Origin: Ovis canadensis
Taxonomy: Eukaryota; Chordata; Mammalia; Artiodactyla; Bovidae
NCBI RefSeq assembly: GCF_042477335.2
Contig: NC_091262.1
Span: 40,211,001 to 40,275,000, forward strand
Direction: 5' to 3'
Length of the DNA: 64,000 bases
The notes under the pieces are model-generated. The model worked only from the letters and a program-made list of their open reading frames with translations. It made no database searches and had not been told where the DNA came from. The translations under genes and the position numbers were made by a program. Every line of letters begins with the position of its first letter. Within the stretch, counting starts at the first letter, position 1. Positions 35,175 through 46,929 of the stretch are shown here, in pieces.

Positions 35175-35658
35175 TGTTGCAGGAAAGGGAAGCCCTTCCA
35201 GGGCCTGAAACTGGGCTCTTGTCTAACACTCAGAAATGAATTGTCTGAGGAGACACACGTGCTGACAAAGCAAGAGATTTTATTGGGAAAGGGCACCCGG
35301 GTGGAGAGCAGTAGGGTAAGGGAACCCAGGAGAACTGCTCTGCCACGTGGCTCGCAGTCTTGGGTTTTATGGTGATGGGATTAGTTTCCGGGTGGTCTTT
35401 GACCAATCATTCTAATTCAGAGTCCTTCCTGGTGGCTCACGCATCGCTCAGCCAAGATAGATGCTAGCGAGAGGGATTCCAGGAAGTGGACGGACACGCA
35501 GTGTCCCCTTTAGACCTTTCCCAAACTCTCCCAGTTGGTGGTGGCTTATTAGTTCCGTATTCCTTATCAAGATCTCCTGTCATAAAACAACTCATGCAAA
35601 TGGTTACTATGGTGCCTGGCCAGGGTGGACAGTTTCAATCAGTGTGCTTCCCCTAACA
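35175..35658 (-). repeat. 5' LTR of endogenous retrovirus
   Basis: 484-bp partner of 29364-29847, at the upstream end of the minus-strand provirus. The poly(A) signal complement lies at 35279-35284. Many differences from the other LTR are C/T or G/A changes, several at CpG sites. Confidence 0.95.
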
Positions 35659-35927
35659 GAAGGACTGATGTTGAAGAAACTAGAATACTTTGGCCACCTG
35701 ATGCAAAGAGCTGACTATTTGAAAAGCCCCTGATGCTGGGAAAGATTGACGGCCGGAGGAGAAGGAGACGACAGAGGATGAGGTGGTTGGATGGCATCAC
35801 CGACACAATGGACATGGGTTTGGGTGGACTCCAGGAGTTGGTGATGGACAGGGAGGCCTGGCGTGCTGTGGTTCATAGGGTTGCAAAGAGTCAGACACAG
35901 CTGAGTGACTGAACTGAACTGAACTGA
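35659..35927 (+). mobile_element. BovB LINE, right part (3' end)
   Basis: Continuation of the BovB interrupted at 29363, from gaaggactgatgttgaag to the 3' terminus with the simple gaactgaactgaactg tail. Confidence 0.95.
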
Positions 35928-36014
35928 AAATTATAAGGTGCTATAAATATTTGAATTATAATACCCATGCGTGACAAAGGTTTGGATAAATAAGACACTT
36001 TAAATTTTTACTGC

Positions 36015-36122
36015 TTGGAAAAGGATATCACAGCCCACTCCAGTATTCTTGTCTGGAAAAGTCCATGGACAGAGGAGACTGGTGGGCTGCAGTCCATGGG
36101 GTTACGTGACTGTGCCACGCAC
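36015..36122 (+). mobile_element. Bov-A SINE monomer
   Basis: Sense BovB-tail unit starting ggaaaaggatatcacagcc. It lacks the tRNA-like head. Confidence 0.85.
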
Positions 36123-36242
36123 ACTGAAGAGGGTAGAGGGAGATGGGTTGGTAGCAATAAACTGGTAGAACTAAAAAAAAAACCTTTTTTTTTACTGCTA
36201 ATTTTATGCACAAAATTGGTTCAAATGTTCTAAAGTGTATAT

Positions 36243-36455
36243 GTGAAAGTTGCTCAGTTATGTTCGACTCTTTGCAACCCCGTGGACTGTAGCCCTTCAG
36301 GCTCCTCTGTCCTGAGACTTCCCAGACAAGAATACTGGGGTGGGTTGCCATGCCCTCCTCCAGGTGGTCTTCCCAACCCAGGAATCGAACTGGAGTCTCT
36401 TACATCTGTAGTGGCAGGTGGGTTCTTTACCACAGTGCCACCTAGGGAGGCCTCA
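36243..36455 (-). mobile_element. Bov-tA SINE
   Basis: Antisense element from gaaagttgctcagttatg to gtgccacctagggaggcc. Confidence 0.9.
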
Positions 36456-36479
36456 CCCTATTCCCTCCCAGCCAGAGGA

Positions 36480-37350
36480 AAATATACATAACATAAAGTT
36501 CACCGTTGTAACCAGTTTGGGGTGCACAAGCTCAGTAGCGTTAAGTGCATTCTTATTATTGTGCAGCCTCAGTACCATCTACCCCAGAAGTCTTTTCACC
36601 TTTCTAAACTGAAACTCTGTCTCCATGAAATACTAACTCCTCATTTCCCCTCCCCCAACCCCTGCAAATCCCCTTCTGCTTTCTGTCTTTATGAATTTGG
36701 CTACTCTAAGTACCTCCTAGAAGTGGAGTTGCACAGTGTTTGTCCTTTTGTGACTGGCTTATTTCACTTAATAGAATGTTGTCAGGGTTCATTCATATCG
36801 TAACATTCCATTCCCTTCCTTTTAAGCCTGAATAATTTTCTATTGTATTTTGTATACCACATTTTGTTTATCCACTCATCCATTGATGGGTATTTGGGTT
36901 GTTTCCACCTTTTGACTATTATGAATAGTGCTGCTATGAATATATACCCATTTTCATAGATGCTGCTGCTGCTAAGTCACTTCAGTCGTGTTCGACTCTG
37001 TGCGACCCCATAGACGGCAGCCCACCAGGCTCCCCCGTCCCTGGGATTCTCCAGGCAAGAACACTGGAGTGGGTTGCCATTTCCTTCTCCAATGCATGAA
37101 AGTGAAAAGTGAAAGTGAAGTCGCTCAGTCGTGTCCAACTCTTAGCGACCCCATGGACTGCGGCCTACCAGGCTCCTCCGTCCATGGGATTTTCCAGGCA
37201 AGAGTGCTGGAGTGGGGTGCCACTGCCTTCTCCATTTTCATATATATCATACTCATATGTGTATATTGGAGACCCTGCTTTCAATTCTTTTGGGTATATC
37301 CAAAGGTGGAGTTTCTGGATTGTATGATACTTCTATTTTAACTTTTTGGA
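36480..37350 (-). mobile_element. L1 3' region carrying a Bov-A2
   Basis: Antisense L1 3' UTR with the typical phrases ccactcatccattgatgggt and gggttgtttccaccttttga, then after the SINE ttttgggtatatccaaaggt. It is interrupted by the dimer at 36959-37231. Confidence 0.8.
36959..37231 (-). mobile_element. Bov-A2 SINE dimer
   Basis: Two Bov-A units in antisense, joined by a gaaagtgaaaagtgaaagtg linker near 37098. An 11-bp target duplication ccattttcata flanks it (36948-36958, 37232-37242). Confidence 0.95.
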
Positions 37351-37384
37351 GAAAACACAAAAATTGTAATTCTTGATTTGCAAT

Positions 37385-37550
37385 CTTTTTTTTTAAATTG
37401 GAGTATAATTGCATTGCAACATCGTGTTTCTGCTGTACATCAATGTGAATCAGCTATGTGTATACATATATCCCTTCCCTCTTGAGCCTCCTTCCCACCC
37501 ACCCCCATCCCACCCCTCTAGGTCATCACAGAGCATTGATTTGCAATTCT
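37385..37550 (-). mobile_element. L1 3' end
   Basis: Antisense artiodactyl L1 terminus: T-run, ttggagtataattgcattg, then tatcccttccctcttgagcc and gtcatcacagagcattgat. Confidence 0.85.
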
Positions 37551-38004
37551 CAACAAGAGTCTTGGGGTTCATGGCCCCTTGGAGATGTCTGTGGGCATTT
37601 TTCTGGGGAGAAGTTCCACAGTTTCAGCAGATTCTCAAAGGTATCAGTGATTCTTGAAGGACTAACATCACTGAACTAGAGAGTCATGTCTACAAGTTCT
37701 TTTAAAGCCAATATTTTTGAATCTCAGGAACTGTGACTGCAGGTTTTGGAGAGGTTACTAAGGAGCTTGAATGTATTCTGCAGGCAAGTCCAGGCAAGGA
37801 AGGGCATGGGCTGGCCAGGGCCCTCTGCACAAGGAGGAGGGCATCGCTGGGTGTGTGAGAGTCTAGTGCAGGAGCATTTACACACCCAGAAGGGGCTGAG
37901 ACCACTGGAAGAATCTTGGAGACAGCAGGCCTGGCTGTGAGTTTTTGTGCCATGGTAACAGTGTGATCTTGAACAATTCTCTCTCTCTCTCTTTTTTCTT
38001 AAGG

Positions 38005-38463
38005 ATTTTATTTTAAACATTTTAAAATTTGTTTATTCTATTTATTTTGACTGCTGAGTTTCTCTAGTAGCAGAGAACAGGGGCTAGTCTCTAGCTGTGG
38101 TGCGTGGTCTTCTCATGGCTTCTCTCATTGTAGAGCACAGACTAACTGCAGTACATGGTCTCAGTAGTTGTGGCGCAGGAGCTTAGTTGCTCTGACATAT
38201 GTGGGATCTTCCCAGACCAGGGATTAAACTCATGTCCCCTGTATTGGCAGGTTGGTTCTTACTGTGCCACCAGTAAAGTGAAAGTCGCTCAGTAGTGTCC
38301 GACTTTTTGGGACCCCATGGACTCTAGGCCAGAATACTGAAGTGGGTAACCTTTCCTTTCTCCAGGGGATCTTCCCAACCTAGGAATCGAACCCAGGTCT
38401 CCCGCATTACAGGTGGATTCTTTACCAGCTGAGCCACAAGGTAAGCCCATGCCACCAGGAAGT
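38005..38463 (-). mobile_element. CHR-1-type SINE with nested Bov-tA
   Basis: Antisense CHR-1-type element (38005-38273 and the last bases to 38463), split by an antisense Bov-tA (about 38275-38448). The repeated tgccaccag on each side of the inner SINE marks its target duplication. Confidence 0.88.
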
Positions 38464-38555
38464 CCTTGGGCAGTTCTCTTAACTGCCCTGAGCCTGTTCT
38501 TCATCTCTAAAATGGTAGTAATCCCCACCACAGTCATGGGAGGATCAGATGAGAT
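38462..38555 (-). mobile_element. MIR SINE remnant
   Basis: Antisense MIR core: cagttctcttaactgccctg, cttcatctctaaaatggtag, then a decayed remainder. Confidence 0.75.
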
Positions 38556-39261
38556 CTGTAGGTAGACATGGTTTGTAAGAGGTAATGGTGTCTTGGACCC
38601 ACTCATTAACTAGATGGCTGAGTTTGGGTTTAGAACAAACCAGAAAGCATTTTGAAAACTCTAGTTTAAGACAGTCTGCCCTGTCATAGCTTAATCATTA
38701 TTCTGCTGCTAAATGATTTACCATTTGGCCGGTCCCGGCTTGTTGACACCTGGCCCTGTCTGGCTCTGTCTGTGTGAAGGTGGGAAGGGCCCGGGCCTTC
38801 CAGACACACACAGATACTGCCTCCTGTTTTAATGCCCTTTAGAGTTCCCTTCCCGGGACTCCCAGATGCCCCTTAGATGGGCCTTCGAGGCATGTGTAAG
38901 TCCTGAGCCCATCCAGAACTTTCTAAGGTGGGACCTGGAGTGAGCCAGGATCTCTTGGATGAAAAAGATCAGGTGGGCAGAGCAGTGGGTCCATTTGCTC
39001 GGCCCTGACATCTCAGCAAAGGCGGAGAGAACCAGCTCAGAGCAGAGCAGCAGAGGAGGTCTGGGGACGGGTGAGGTGCTTTGCAGAAGGCAACTCAGAA
39101 GAAGGGATAGTAAAAGAAGCCCTCTTCAAACATCTTTTAGACTTTAAAAGTTTATCCAAAGGAGTGCATAAACCCTATTTTTATAGTTTAAGAGGAAGAA
39201 AGGAACACCAGTATTCCCCACTACTGAACATAAAAATAGAAAGAAATAGAATATTAGCAGC

Positions 39262-39387
39262 GAGACTTCCCTAGTGGTTCAGTGGTTAAGACTCTATGCT
39301 TTCAATGCAGGGGGTGTGGATTCAATCCCTGGTCAGGGAATTAAGATTCCACATGCTGCATGTCATGGCTGGAGAGAAAAAATAAAG
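39262..39387 (+). mobile_element. CHR-2-type SINE
   Basis: Complete sense element from gacttccctagtggttcag to an A-rich tail. Confidence 0.9.
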
Positions 39388-39524
39388 AATATTACCTCGT
39401 CCTTAAAAATTCACTTTCTCCCCCATTCTCCTCCAATCACATGCCTTTTCCTCCCACCTCCCACAGAGTAACCACTATCCTGAATTTCCTATTAGTCACT
39501 CACCTGCTTTTCTTTATAGTAAGA

Positions 39525-39563
39525 ATGTGTGTTTGTGTGTGTGTGCGCGCGTGTGTGTGTGTG
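39525..39563 (+). repeat. (GT)n microsatellite
   Basis: An imperfect GT repeat of about 39 bases with a GCGCGC interruption in the middle. Confidence 0.95.
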
Positions 39564-39689
39564 CATAAAATCTGCTATTGGTAGACATTTTGGTTATCTT
39601 CCAGATTTTAGCTATTAAAGATACTTTTGTGTTTCTCCTGAGAGACATCTGGTTGCTGCTTCTTAACCCTAGTTATATGTTGAAATGAG

Positions 39690-39915
39690 AAGCTTTTTAA
39701 AATGCTAATGCCCAGGTCCCACCCTGAGATTACAGTTTAGCCAGTCTGGGTGCCACCTAGGCCTCTGGGCTTTTGAAAGCTCCCCAGGGGCCTCCAGGGG
39801 GCATCTCAAGGCAGATCTTGACTTCCATAGGTCCATGCTGGGGGCCTGGATTCTGCATTTCCAGGAGGCTTCCAGGCGATGCTGATCACAGCGCTCCATT
39901 TTGAGTAGTACAGAG
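39690..39915. mobile_element. MER5-like hAT remnant
   Basis: Contains segments such as ggattctgcatttccagg followed by ggcgatgctgat that resemble MER5-type elements. It is diverged and the limits are uncertain. Confidence 0.45.
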
Positions 39916-40024
39916 TTGTACGGGATCTGTCTGTTCAGCTTCACTAAGTAATGTCAAGTCATTTCCAGAGGAAGAGCACCGATTTCCCTCCCATCAACTG
40001 GATAGAAGTTCCAGTCATTCACAC

Positions 40025-40142
40025 AGTTTTTTTGGTCATGCCACTGGGCATGTGGGATCTTAGTTCCTCCACCAGGGATCAAATCCACACTCTCTGCACT
40101 GGAAGGACAAAGTCTTAATCACTGGACTGCCAGGGAAGTTCC
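40025..40142 (-). mobile_element. CHR-2-type SINE
   Basis: Antisense element ending ccactgg/actgccagggaagttcc-type head, with the B-box complement accagggatcaaatccac. Confidence 0.88.
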
Positions 40143-40422
40143 GAGTCATTCACACTTGACATCCTCTGACTCGGTGAATTTTTGCTTTAAACAGTGGATG
40201 TGAAATATTACTTCCCTGATTATGCATGACAATAAGCAACCTTTTAAAAACACATGGGCCTTTTGTAAGTTCTTTCCTGTAAGATGTCTGGGCATGACTC
40301 TGGTCCACTTTTCTGACAAAGTTCTCTCTTTTCTAGGTGATTATATATTCCTGTACTAATCCTTTACTTTCACATTCTGCAAATATATCCTCCCAGTTCA
40401 TTCCTTACCTTTTTATTGTCTG

Positions 40423-40632
40423 GGCTTTCTAGGTGGCGCAGTTGGTAAAGAATCCGCCTGCTCAGTGTGGATACACAAGAGACATGGGTTCAGCTCCTGG
40501 GTGGGAAAGATCCCCTGCAGGAAGAGATGGCAACCCACTCCAGTATTTCTGCCTAGAGAGCCTCATGGGCAGAAGAGCCTGGTGGGCTGCAGTCCGTGGG
40601 GTCACAAAGAGCTGGACATGACTGAGCATGCA
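40423..40632 (+). mobile_element. Bov-tA SINE
   Basis: Complete sense element starting gggctttctaggtggcgcag and ending gacatgactgagcatgcag. Confidence 0.92.
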
Positions 40633-41199
40633 GGCGTGCTTCTTTATTGTCTTCATGACATATTTTGCCAAACAGATATCCTCACTTTTACTTGGAGAAA
40701 CTGTAATGGGCTTTTGCTTCATTATTACTTTAATAAGTAGACTCAAAATACATTAAACTTTTTTTTTCAAAACCACAGGAAGAAATCAGTAAATATCATC
40801 AATGCCAATAACCCCAAATATTTAGGTGGCCTAAATATCAAGCTCCTTATAAATAAATCGTGCTTCCTATGTCCCTAATGTAGTAAAACTTACATTCTGG
40901 TAACAGTGGAAAAACAGGCAATAATCAGATAAATGTATTATAGGCTAAGTATTACCAGGTGCTTGAAGGAAAAGTCAAGTACAATAGCCAATCAGCTTAC
41001 TTGTGCCTGACCCTCAGCTCATTTAAGTCTTTTCAGATACACAGACAGATGTTTGTATTCCTAGAAATGCTAAGAAAGGGTTTTTTTCAGCTGAGAATCA
41101 CAAAAGTAGGACACGACTGAGCAACGAACACACGCTACCTTCCTGGTAGGCAGAAAGAATCCGGTTCTGTTAACTCATTTCTCTGTGTCTCGTTTCTAT

Positions 41200-41230
41200 G
41201 GGGTGGGGGGTGGGGGTGGGGGTGGGGGGG
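41200..41230 (+). repeat. G-rich tract, quadruplex-capable
   Basis: Five runs of four to seven G separated by single T, within 31 bases. This satisfies the usual intramolecular G-quadruplex pattern. Confidence 0.85.
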
Positions 41231-41261
41231 ACTATAAGGAATTTAAAAGAAACTATTTTAG

Positions 41262-41490
41262 ATCGAGGATCAGAAAATGTTTCCTATAGAACGTTGGAGA
41301 GTCAATCTTTTTGGTTACGAGGGCCATGGTGTCTCCACCCTCGAACCCTACCATCGTTGTACTAAAGCAACCGTAGCCAGTATGTAAATGAAGGGGTGGG
41401 CCTGTGTTCCAAGAAAACCTGATTCACAAAGCAGGTGGTGGGCCAGATTTGGCTCATGGGCTGCAGTTTGCCAATTCCTGCCTTACAAAT
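41262..41490 (-). mobile_element. hAT-like DNA transposon remnant
   Basis: The phrases gggccagatttggctcatgg and ctgcagtttgccaattcc are the antisense end of a common non-autonomous mammalian hAT-like element. The other end is decayed. Confidence 0.5.
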
Positions 41491-41887
41491 TCTTCTTTTG
41501 ATATTGTTTATTGCTTGTGTGTCAGTCTAGAAATAACACATGCCCATGGGCGGGGGTGGGATTCGAGCAATACAGGAGTGTTTAAAGTAGAAAGATGAGA
41601 GGCTCTTGTCTTCTCTCTCCTGCTTTACTCATCCCGCTCATCAGAGATGACCCACCTGACATACTGGAAGGAAGCCTGGGACACCCCGGCCCCCCTCCAA
41701 CACACACACACACAGCCACACGAGCACCTCCAGGGTCTCAGGGTGACCTAGGGGAAGATGCACACAAAGGGCAGGTGGATGCAGCTGGGTGGTGCTGTGC
41801 CCTCTGGACTGCCTGCTGTTGCCTTAAAGGTGAGCTCTGTTCTTTTCAGTGCAAGAAACTGATGGGGTTTTTTCTTTAAAAACAAGA

Positions 41888-42078
41888 CCGGGACTTCCCA
41901 GGCGGTTCAGTGGTTGAGACTTCACCTCCAATGCGTTGGTTCGATCCCTGATTGGGGACATAAGATCCCATACGCCTCGTGTTTAAAAAGCCAGAAACAT
42001 AAAACAGAAGCAATATTGTAACAAATTCAATAAAAACTTTAGAAATGGTCCACGTCAAAAAAATCTTTAATAAAAATA
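41888..42078 (+). mobile_element. CHR-2-type SINE, long-tailed form
   Basis: Sense element with the extended 3' part (acagaagcaatattgtaac, then gaaatggtccacgtcaaa) and an A-rich tail. Confidence 0.9.
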
Positions 42079-42189
42079 GAAAAACAGGATCACTCAGTGC
42101 ACAGCTAGCAGTCCATAGAGAAAAACAGAATATAACAGGCATTCCTTTGTCAAGTCTCATTTCCAAGCAGACTCATACACAGAATCCGT

Positions 42190-42262
42190 TCTGCCCCTCC
42201 TCCGGTCCCTCCCTGCCCTTCTCTTGCCCTCCCTTCCTCCTTCCCTCCTTTCCTTCCTTTCA
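42190..42262 (+). repeat. Polypyrimidine tract
   Basis: About 70 bases of almost pure C/T (cttcc and ccctcc motifs). It is low-complexity with no coding meaning. Confidence 0.9.
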
Positions 42263-42489
42263 CAAATGTTTTTGGCTCTAAGGGTGCAGCAGTGAGCAGG
42301 CAAAGCCCTCGTCCTCTTGCAGCTTCTCTGCTAGGAGGGGAGACAGACAGTAGTAGGTGAGCACATGAAAAAGTCAGATCACAACATGTTCCAAAGGAAA
42401 CGAGAGACAACCGAAGGTAATTAAAGGGATGGAGTCTTTAGGCCTTGGAGATGTTGATGACCTCGGGGTTCAGCTTGCATGTGTGGAGT

Positions 42490-42670
42490 CCCTCTGCCTG
42501 AGCCTGAATCTCGGCTCCACCGCCTTCTCCCTGTGTCACAGGGACACAGTGTGCCCTCTCTGTGCCTCAGTTTCCTCGCTTGTAAAATGACAGTGACTTA
42601 GGATTTACATCATAACACTGAGGTGAGGACTGTATAAAGAACGTACTGAGCTCTCAATAAAAATACCAGC
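42490..42670 (-). mobile_element. MIR SINE remnant
   Basis: Antisense MIR with the core gtgcctcagtttcctcgctt followed by gtaaaatgacagtgac. Confidence 0.8.
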
Positions 42671-43223
42671 TCTTATCAGCTGTAGAAATAGAACACTGTG
42701 GTCTCTCCTGAAAGAATGTTGCACGTGAACACATTAGTAAAATCCTCCCGGGAAGATGTGGGTACATGGCAGCATTATTCAGTGTGTGCCGCCGAGTCTC
42801 TATTCACTCTCCATATCATGCAGAGCACTGGCTTTTGTGTAGAATAGAATCCCTGGGGGCTTTTTCTCCTGAATAAGAATTTTCTTCGTAAAAATTTTCC
42901 TCTCCAGAAACACAAAGTGTTTTGAATTCTCTCTCATACACTTACATTGAACAATCCCCTCCCCCCCCACCAACCCCCACCAGAAGGTAAGAGTGTAAAC
43001 TCAGGAGAGTGCCAGGCTCTCCTGAGGACAGTGTGTGTCCTGCCAGCAGCATGGTTTATCTTCAAAGACAGAACAACCTGATATCACCCGGCACTTACAC
43101 TGAAACAGACAGGGGCCATTCTCCTTGAGTTCATTAAAGAGTTTCCAAAGTCAGCCAGCCTCTCCCCATTGTCTTGTAAGCTTCCTTGCCCCCTGTATTT
43201 CTGATGTATATCAGTTTCCTAAT

Positions 43224-43352
43224 ATGGCATGGTAACCCACCCCAGTATTCTTGCCTGAAGAATCCCTTGGACAACATTCTATAAGAAACAGAGCCTGGTA
43301 GGCTATGATCCAGAGGGTCACAAAGAGTCGGAGTGACTGTAGCAACTTAGCA
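43224..43352 (+). mobile_element. Bov-A SINE monomer
   Basis: Sense BovB-tail unit with a short internal insertion around 43275. Confidence 0.8.
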
Positions 43353-43711
43353 GCACTAATGTGACTCAAACCTTGACCAGAAGTTCATGTGTTAAACTAC
43401 CATCTGCGGCCTGGAGCTTCCTTGGGAAGTTATCAGGTCTAGGATCCCCCAGGACAGGATGGACCACACCTTCAGAGTGGGGAGGAGAGGGAAGAGAGAG
43501 GAGGGGAAGGATGAGACAGAGTTTCTACAATATGTCCTGGAATTCATATTTTCTAGTCATTAACTTTAGCAGGAGTAAGTATTATCTTTCTCCTATATAT
43601 TTGTCATTAGTTTTCAAAGGTATACAGATATGGCTGTGATTAAAAACCATTTTATAAAATCATTTACAGAATTCTTAGACTCACTAGTATCATATTGTGT
43701 TAAGGATATAT

Positions 43712-44118
43712 ATTGTTACTGTTGTTGCTTAGTTGCTAAGTCATGTCCAACTCTTTGCAACCTTTATATATTTAATTTTTTTTTCAGTTAAAAAAAATTT
43801 TTTGGCCATGCCATGCAGCTTGTGGGATCTTAGTTTCTTAACCAGAGGTTGAACCCTTGCCCCCATCAATGGAAGCACAGAGTCCTAACCACTGGACCAC
43901 CAGGGTAGTCCCTAAATATTCTGTTGTTGTCATGTCTGACTCTTTGAGACCCCATGGAATATAGCCCTCCAGGCTCCTCTGTCCGTGGAATTTTCCAGGC
44001 AAGAATACTGGAGTGGGTTGCTATTTCTTTCTCCAGGGGATCTTCCTGATCAGGGATCGAACCTGAGGCTCCTGCATTGGCAGGTGTATTATTTACCACT
44101 GAGCGCCAAGGAAACCCT
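43712..44118 (-). mobile_element. Bov-tA and CHR-2-type SINE cluster
   Basis: A Bov-A start (43712-43762) is followed by an antisense CHR-2-type SINE (43763-43911), then an antisense Bov-tA (43922-44118). The first piece and the Bov-tA may be separate insertions or parts of one element interrupted by the CHR-2-type SINE. Confidence 0.85.
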
Positions 44119-44160
44119 CTAAATGTTTTCTTTGATTACCTTCAAATCCTACACTGCTGG

Positions 44161-44340
44161 AACAGTAGTTCTCAAAGTGTGGTCCCTGGACCAGCAGTGT
44201 CACCATCACCTGCGAACTCATCAGAAGAGTGGATTCTTGACACCATCCCATTCCTGCAGAATCAAAAACTCTGCAGGGGAGGGACCCAACAGCCTGTTTA
44301 ACAAGTCCTCCAGGGGATCTGATTTGCTTTATTAAGTTTG
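44161..44340 (+). mobile_element. MER5A-type hAT element
   Basis: Begins cagtagttctcaaagtgtgg, the characteristic MER5A terminus, and continues through gcagaatcaaaaactctgc and the lagging end. Non-autonomous. Confidence 0.85.
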
Positions 44341-44342
44341 AA

Positions 44343-44555
44343 AGGCTTCCCAGGTGGCTCAGTGGTAAAGAAACTGCCTGCCAGTGTAGGAAACTCGGGT
44401 TCTGTCCACGGGTCAGGAAGATCCCCTGGAGGAGGAAATGGCAACCCATTCCAGTATTCTTGCCTGCAGAATTCCACGGACAGACAAGCCTGGCAGGCTA
44501 CAGTCCATGGGGTTGCAAAGACTCAGACATGACTGAGTGACTAAGCACGCACACA
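44343..44555 (+). mobile_element. Bov-tA SINE
   Basis: Complete sense element starting ggcttcccaggtggctcag, ending in a short CA-rich tail. Confidence 0.92.
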
Positions 44556-44893
44556 CAAATTTTGCAGATCTCTGAGCTGGATTATTTGATGTTTAAATCC
44601 CAAAGGGGTCCCACTGAGAGGAGTTCAGGAAAAGACTCCTCGTTCTTTGACCCCTGGAACAAGTAGCAGGGGAACAGGTTTTAAAGGTGTCCCAATTCAT
44701 CACTGACAGCCTCCTCCAGTCAGTACACATGCTTCTGAGGGCCAGCCAATCAGGGACAGCCTTGTTCCAGTGACCTGGCTTCCTTTGCTAAAGGTCACTT
44801 AGTGCCTGAATACTCCCACTGTTAAGAGTCCACTAATCCCCAGCCTCATGCTTCCCAGACGCTCACTAAGAAATCCATAGTTTACTGTGTTTT

Positions 44894-45050
44894 GTCGTTG
44901 TTCAGTTGCTCAGTCGTGTCTGACTCTTTGCCACCCCATGGACTGAAGCAGACCAGGCTTACCTGTCCTTTATCATCTCCTAGAGTTTGCTCAAACTCAC
45001 GTCCATTGAGTCAGTGATGCCATCCAACTATCTAATTCTCTGTCCTCCTG
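44894..45050 (-). mobile_element. BovB 3' fragment
   Basis: Antisense BovB end from gttgttcagttgctcagtc to ctctgtcctcctg. It is strongly 5'-truncated. Confidence 0.88.
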
Positions 45051-45355
45051 CCCTCACAAACAACAAATCCAGCTTTTTGCTTCATATATAGCATAGACAC
45101 CTCTTTCTCCAGCATCCCATGTGTTTAGTCCAGAGATGACAGTTGCTGACACTTATAGGGGCAGAGAGCATCGTGAATGCATACAGTGGGCCAGGTATGA
45201 GGCAGTACTGGGTAGAAAAGTGGGGGTGTGAAGAGGCAGTTGTTATTATGACAAAAACACCCCTGCAGGGCCGAATGAGTCACCCCCGCAGCCCTGGGGG
45301 CTGCAGGGTGTCAGTCTGTAACATCCAGATTAGCCCGCCTACCTGCATTTTTATT

Positions 45356-45573
45356 GGGCTTCCCAGGTGGCTCAGCGGTAAAGACCCCTCATGCCAATGC
45401 AGGAGATGCAAGAGATGTGGGTTCAAGTCCTGGTTTGGGAAGAGGCCCTGGAGAAGAGCATGGCAACCCACTCCAGTATTCTTGCCTGGAGAATTCCACA
45501 GACAGAGGAGGCTGGGGGGCTCCTGGGGTTGCTAAGAATCAGACACAACTGAGCAAATGAGCACACACACACG
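45356..45573 (+). mobile_element. Bov-tA SINE
   Basis: Complete sense element with a tail running into a (CA)n stretch. Confidence 0.92.
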
Positions 45574-46929
45574 TTGCATTTTTATATAAGAGGTGATCTA
45601 GGTAAAGAGAATTGCCCAAGAACAACTGATTTAGTGGCAGTTTACATGTAGTCCATTCCCACACCACTGTCCTTTCTTTTTTTTCCTGCACAAAGTGTAA
45701 AAGTGTGGAACATAAACAAAATCGTCAATAATTTTTTAAGGAATTTCACGTCCCAATTCTTTTCACTGTCAGTCACCTTAGTTCCACCGAAGTCAGAATC
45801 GCCAAGCTAAGAGAGCCCTTTCAAAAAGAAGTGTTGCCCGGCCCACAGCTGTCATGTTGGTCAGGTCACAATTCTTTTGGTTCAGCTTGATCTCCAACGC
45901 AATACCGACACACTTCCAAATTCCAAATTCAAATTTGTAATCTTGGGGATCCAGTTTTCTCAAGCAGTTTGCTTTAGGGCCCTAGAAGTTAAATATAGCG
46001 AGTACATTGCTATTTATTCCTCATCTTTTCTAATACTGAAGAGGCTTGTGATGTGTTAACAGATCCCATTGTCACCGGTGCAATAAAATTACAGTACGAG
46101 AAGCAGAACCTGTATTCTCAATATAGCCACATTAACAGTTTATGGACACCGTGAACAACGTGCCCATTTTCAGTAGAATGAGGCTTTGCTGTACTTTCCA
46201 TACTTTTGGAAAGAAGGCAAAAGAAGGCATCATACAAAAACATACCAAATGTATTTATTACGTTACCGTTGAAACCATGAGGTATACATGTTGTAGCTAA
46301 GGGTATTAGCAGTAAAAGCAAAACCAAACCCTTTGTCTTGGCTGTCTAGGAGTTTCATGGAGGATTCAAATGCCGTTTTATCTGTACATATTTGTTTCCC
46401 CAGCCAGGAGTTTCTCTTTTGGAGCATTCTCTGGATCTCACTGGAGAAATGCTGTTTACTTTTTACTGCAGCTGCTGAGCACCTACCCAGGCTGTCACTG
46501 TGTTGGTCTGGGGACAGAGGGAAGAGTAAGATGCATGGCTGGTCCTCAGAGCTCACAGCTGAGGAAGGAAGGAAGAGGAAGGGGAGGAGAAGGAGGAGAG
46601 GGAAGCAAACACGCATGGTGCTGTGATTCCACAACAGAATTCTCTTCAAGCTTCCAGGAGAACCCAGGATCGGGGAGAGCTGACAGGCAGCAACATTTGA
46701 GTCATGAGGAGTGGCTTCACGTCTGCCCTGCAGAAAAGAGATGAAGAGATCTCTTTGAGCAGTGCCCTGATGATCCTGAAATGTAAACACGGGGGCTGTC
46801 AACTAAACACACTCTGCTCCCGATGGCATTATGAGAATTAAAACTGAATTCACTGGTCATTGGAGAAAGGTCCCAAACATCCCAAGATCCATGACAAATC
46901 CGTCATGTTTGCTGTCCCTATGCTTTGTG

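Larger units (their letters stand above)
29364..35658 (-). mobile_element. Endogenous retrovirus, class I (gammaretrovirus-like), decayed
   Basis: A complete 6.3-kb provirus inserted in a + strand BovB. Its 4-bp target duplication GAAG (29360-29363, 35659-35662) restores the BovB sequence exactly and is the length typical of gammaretrovirus-type integrases. The primer-binding site (35155-35172), two bases inside the 5' LTR, best fits the 3' end of tRNA-Arg(UCU) with two mismatches. The interior has no long open frame. Weak protein remnants appear in the expected order on the minus strand: RNase H-like (about 33080-33260), integrase C-terminal-like (about 32390-32490) and envelope membrane-end-like (about 29900-30130). 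From primer site to integrase is only about 2.8 kb, so much of gag-pol is deleted. It cannot encode functional proteins. Confidence 0.93.
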
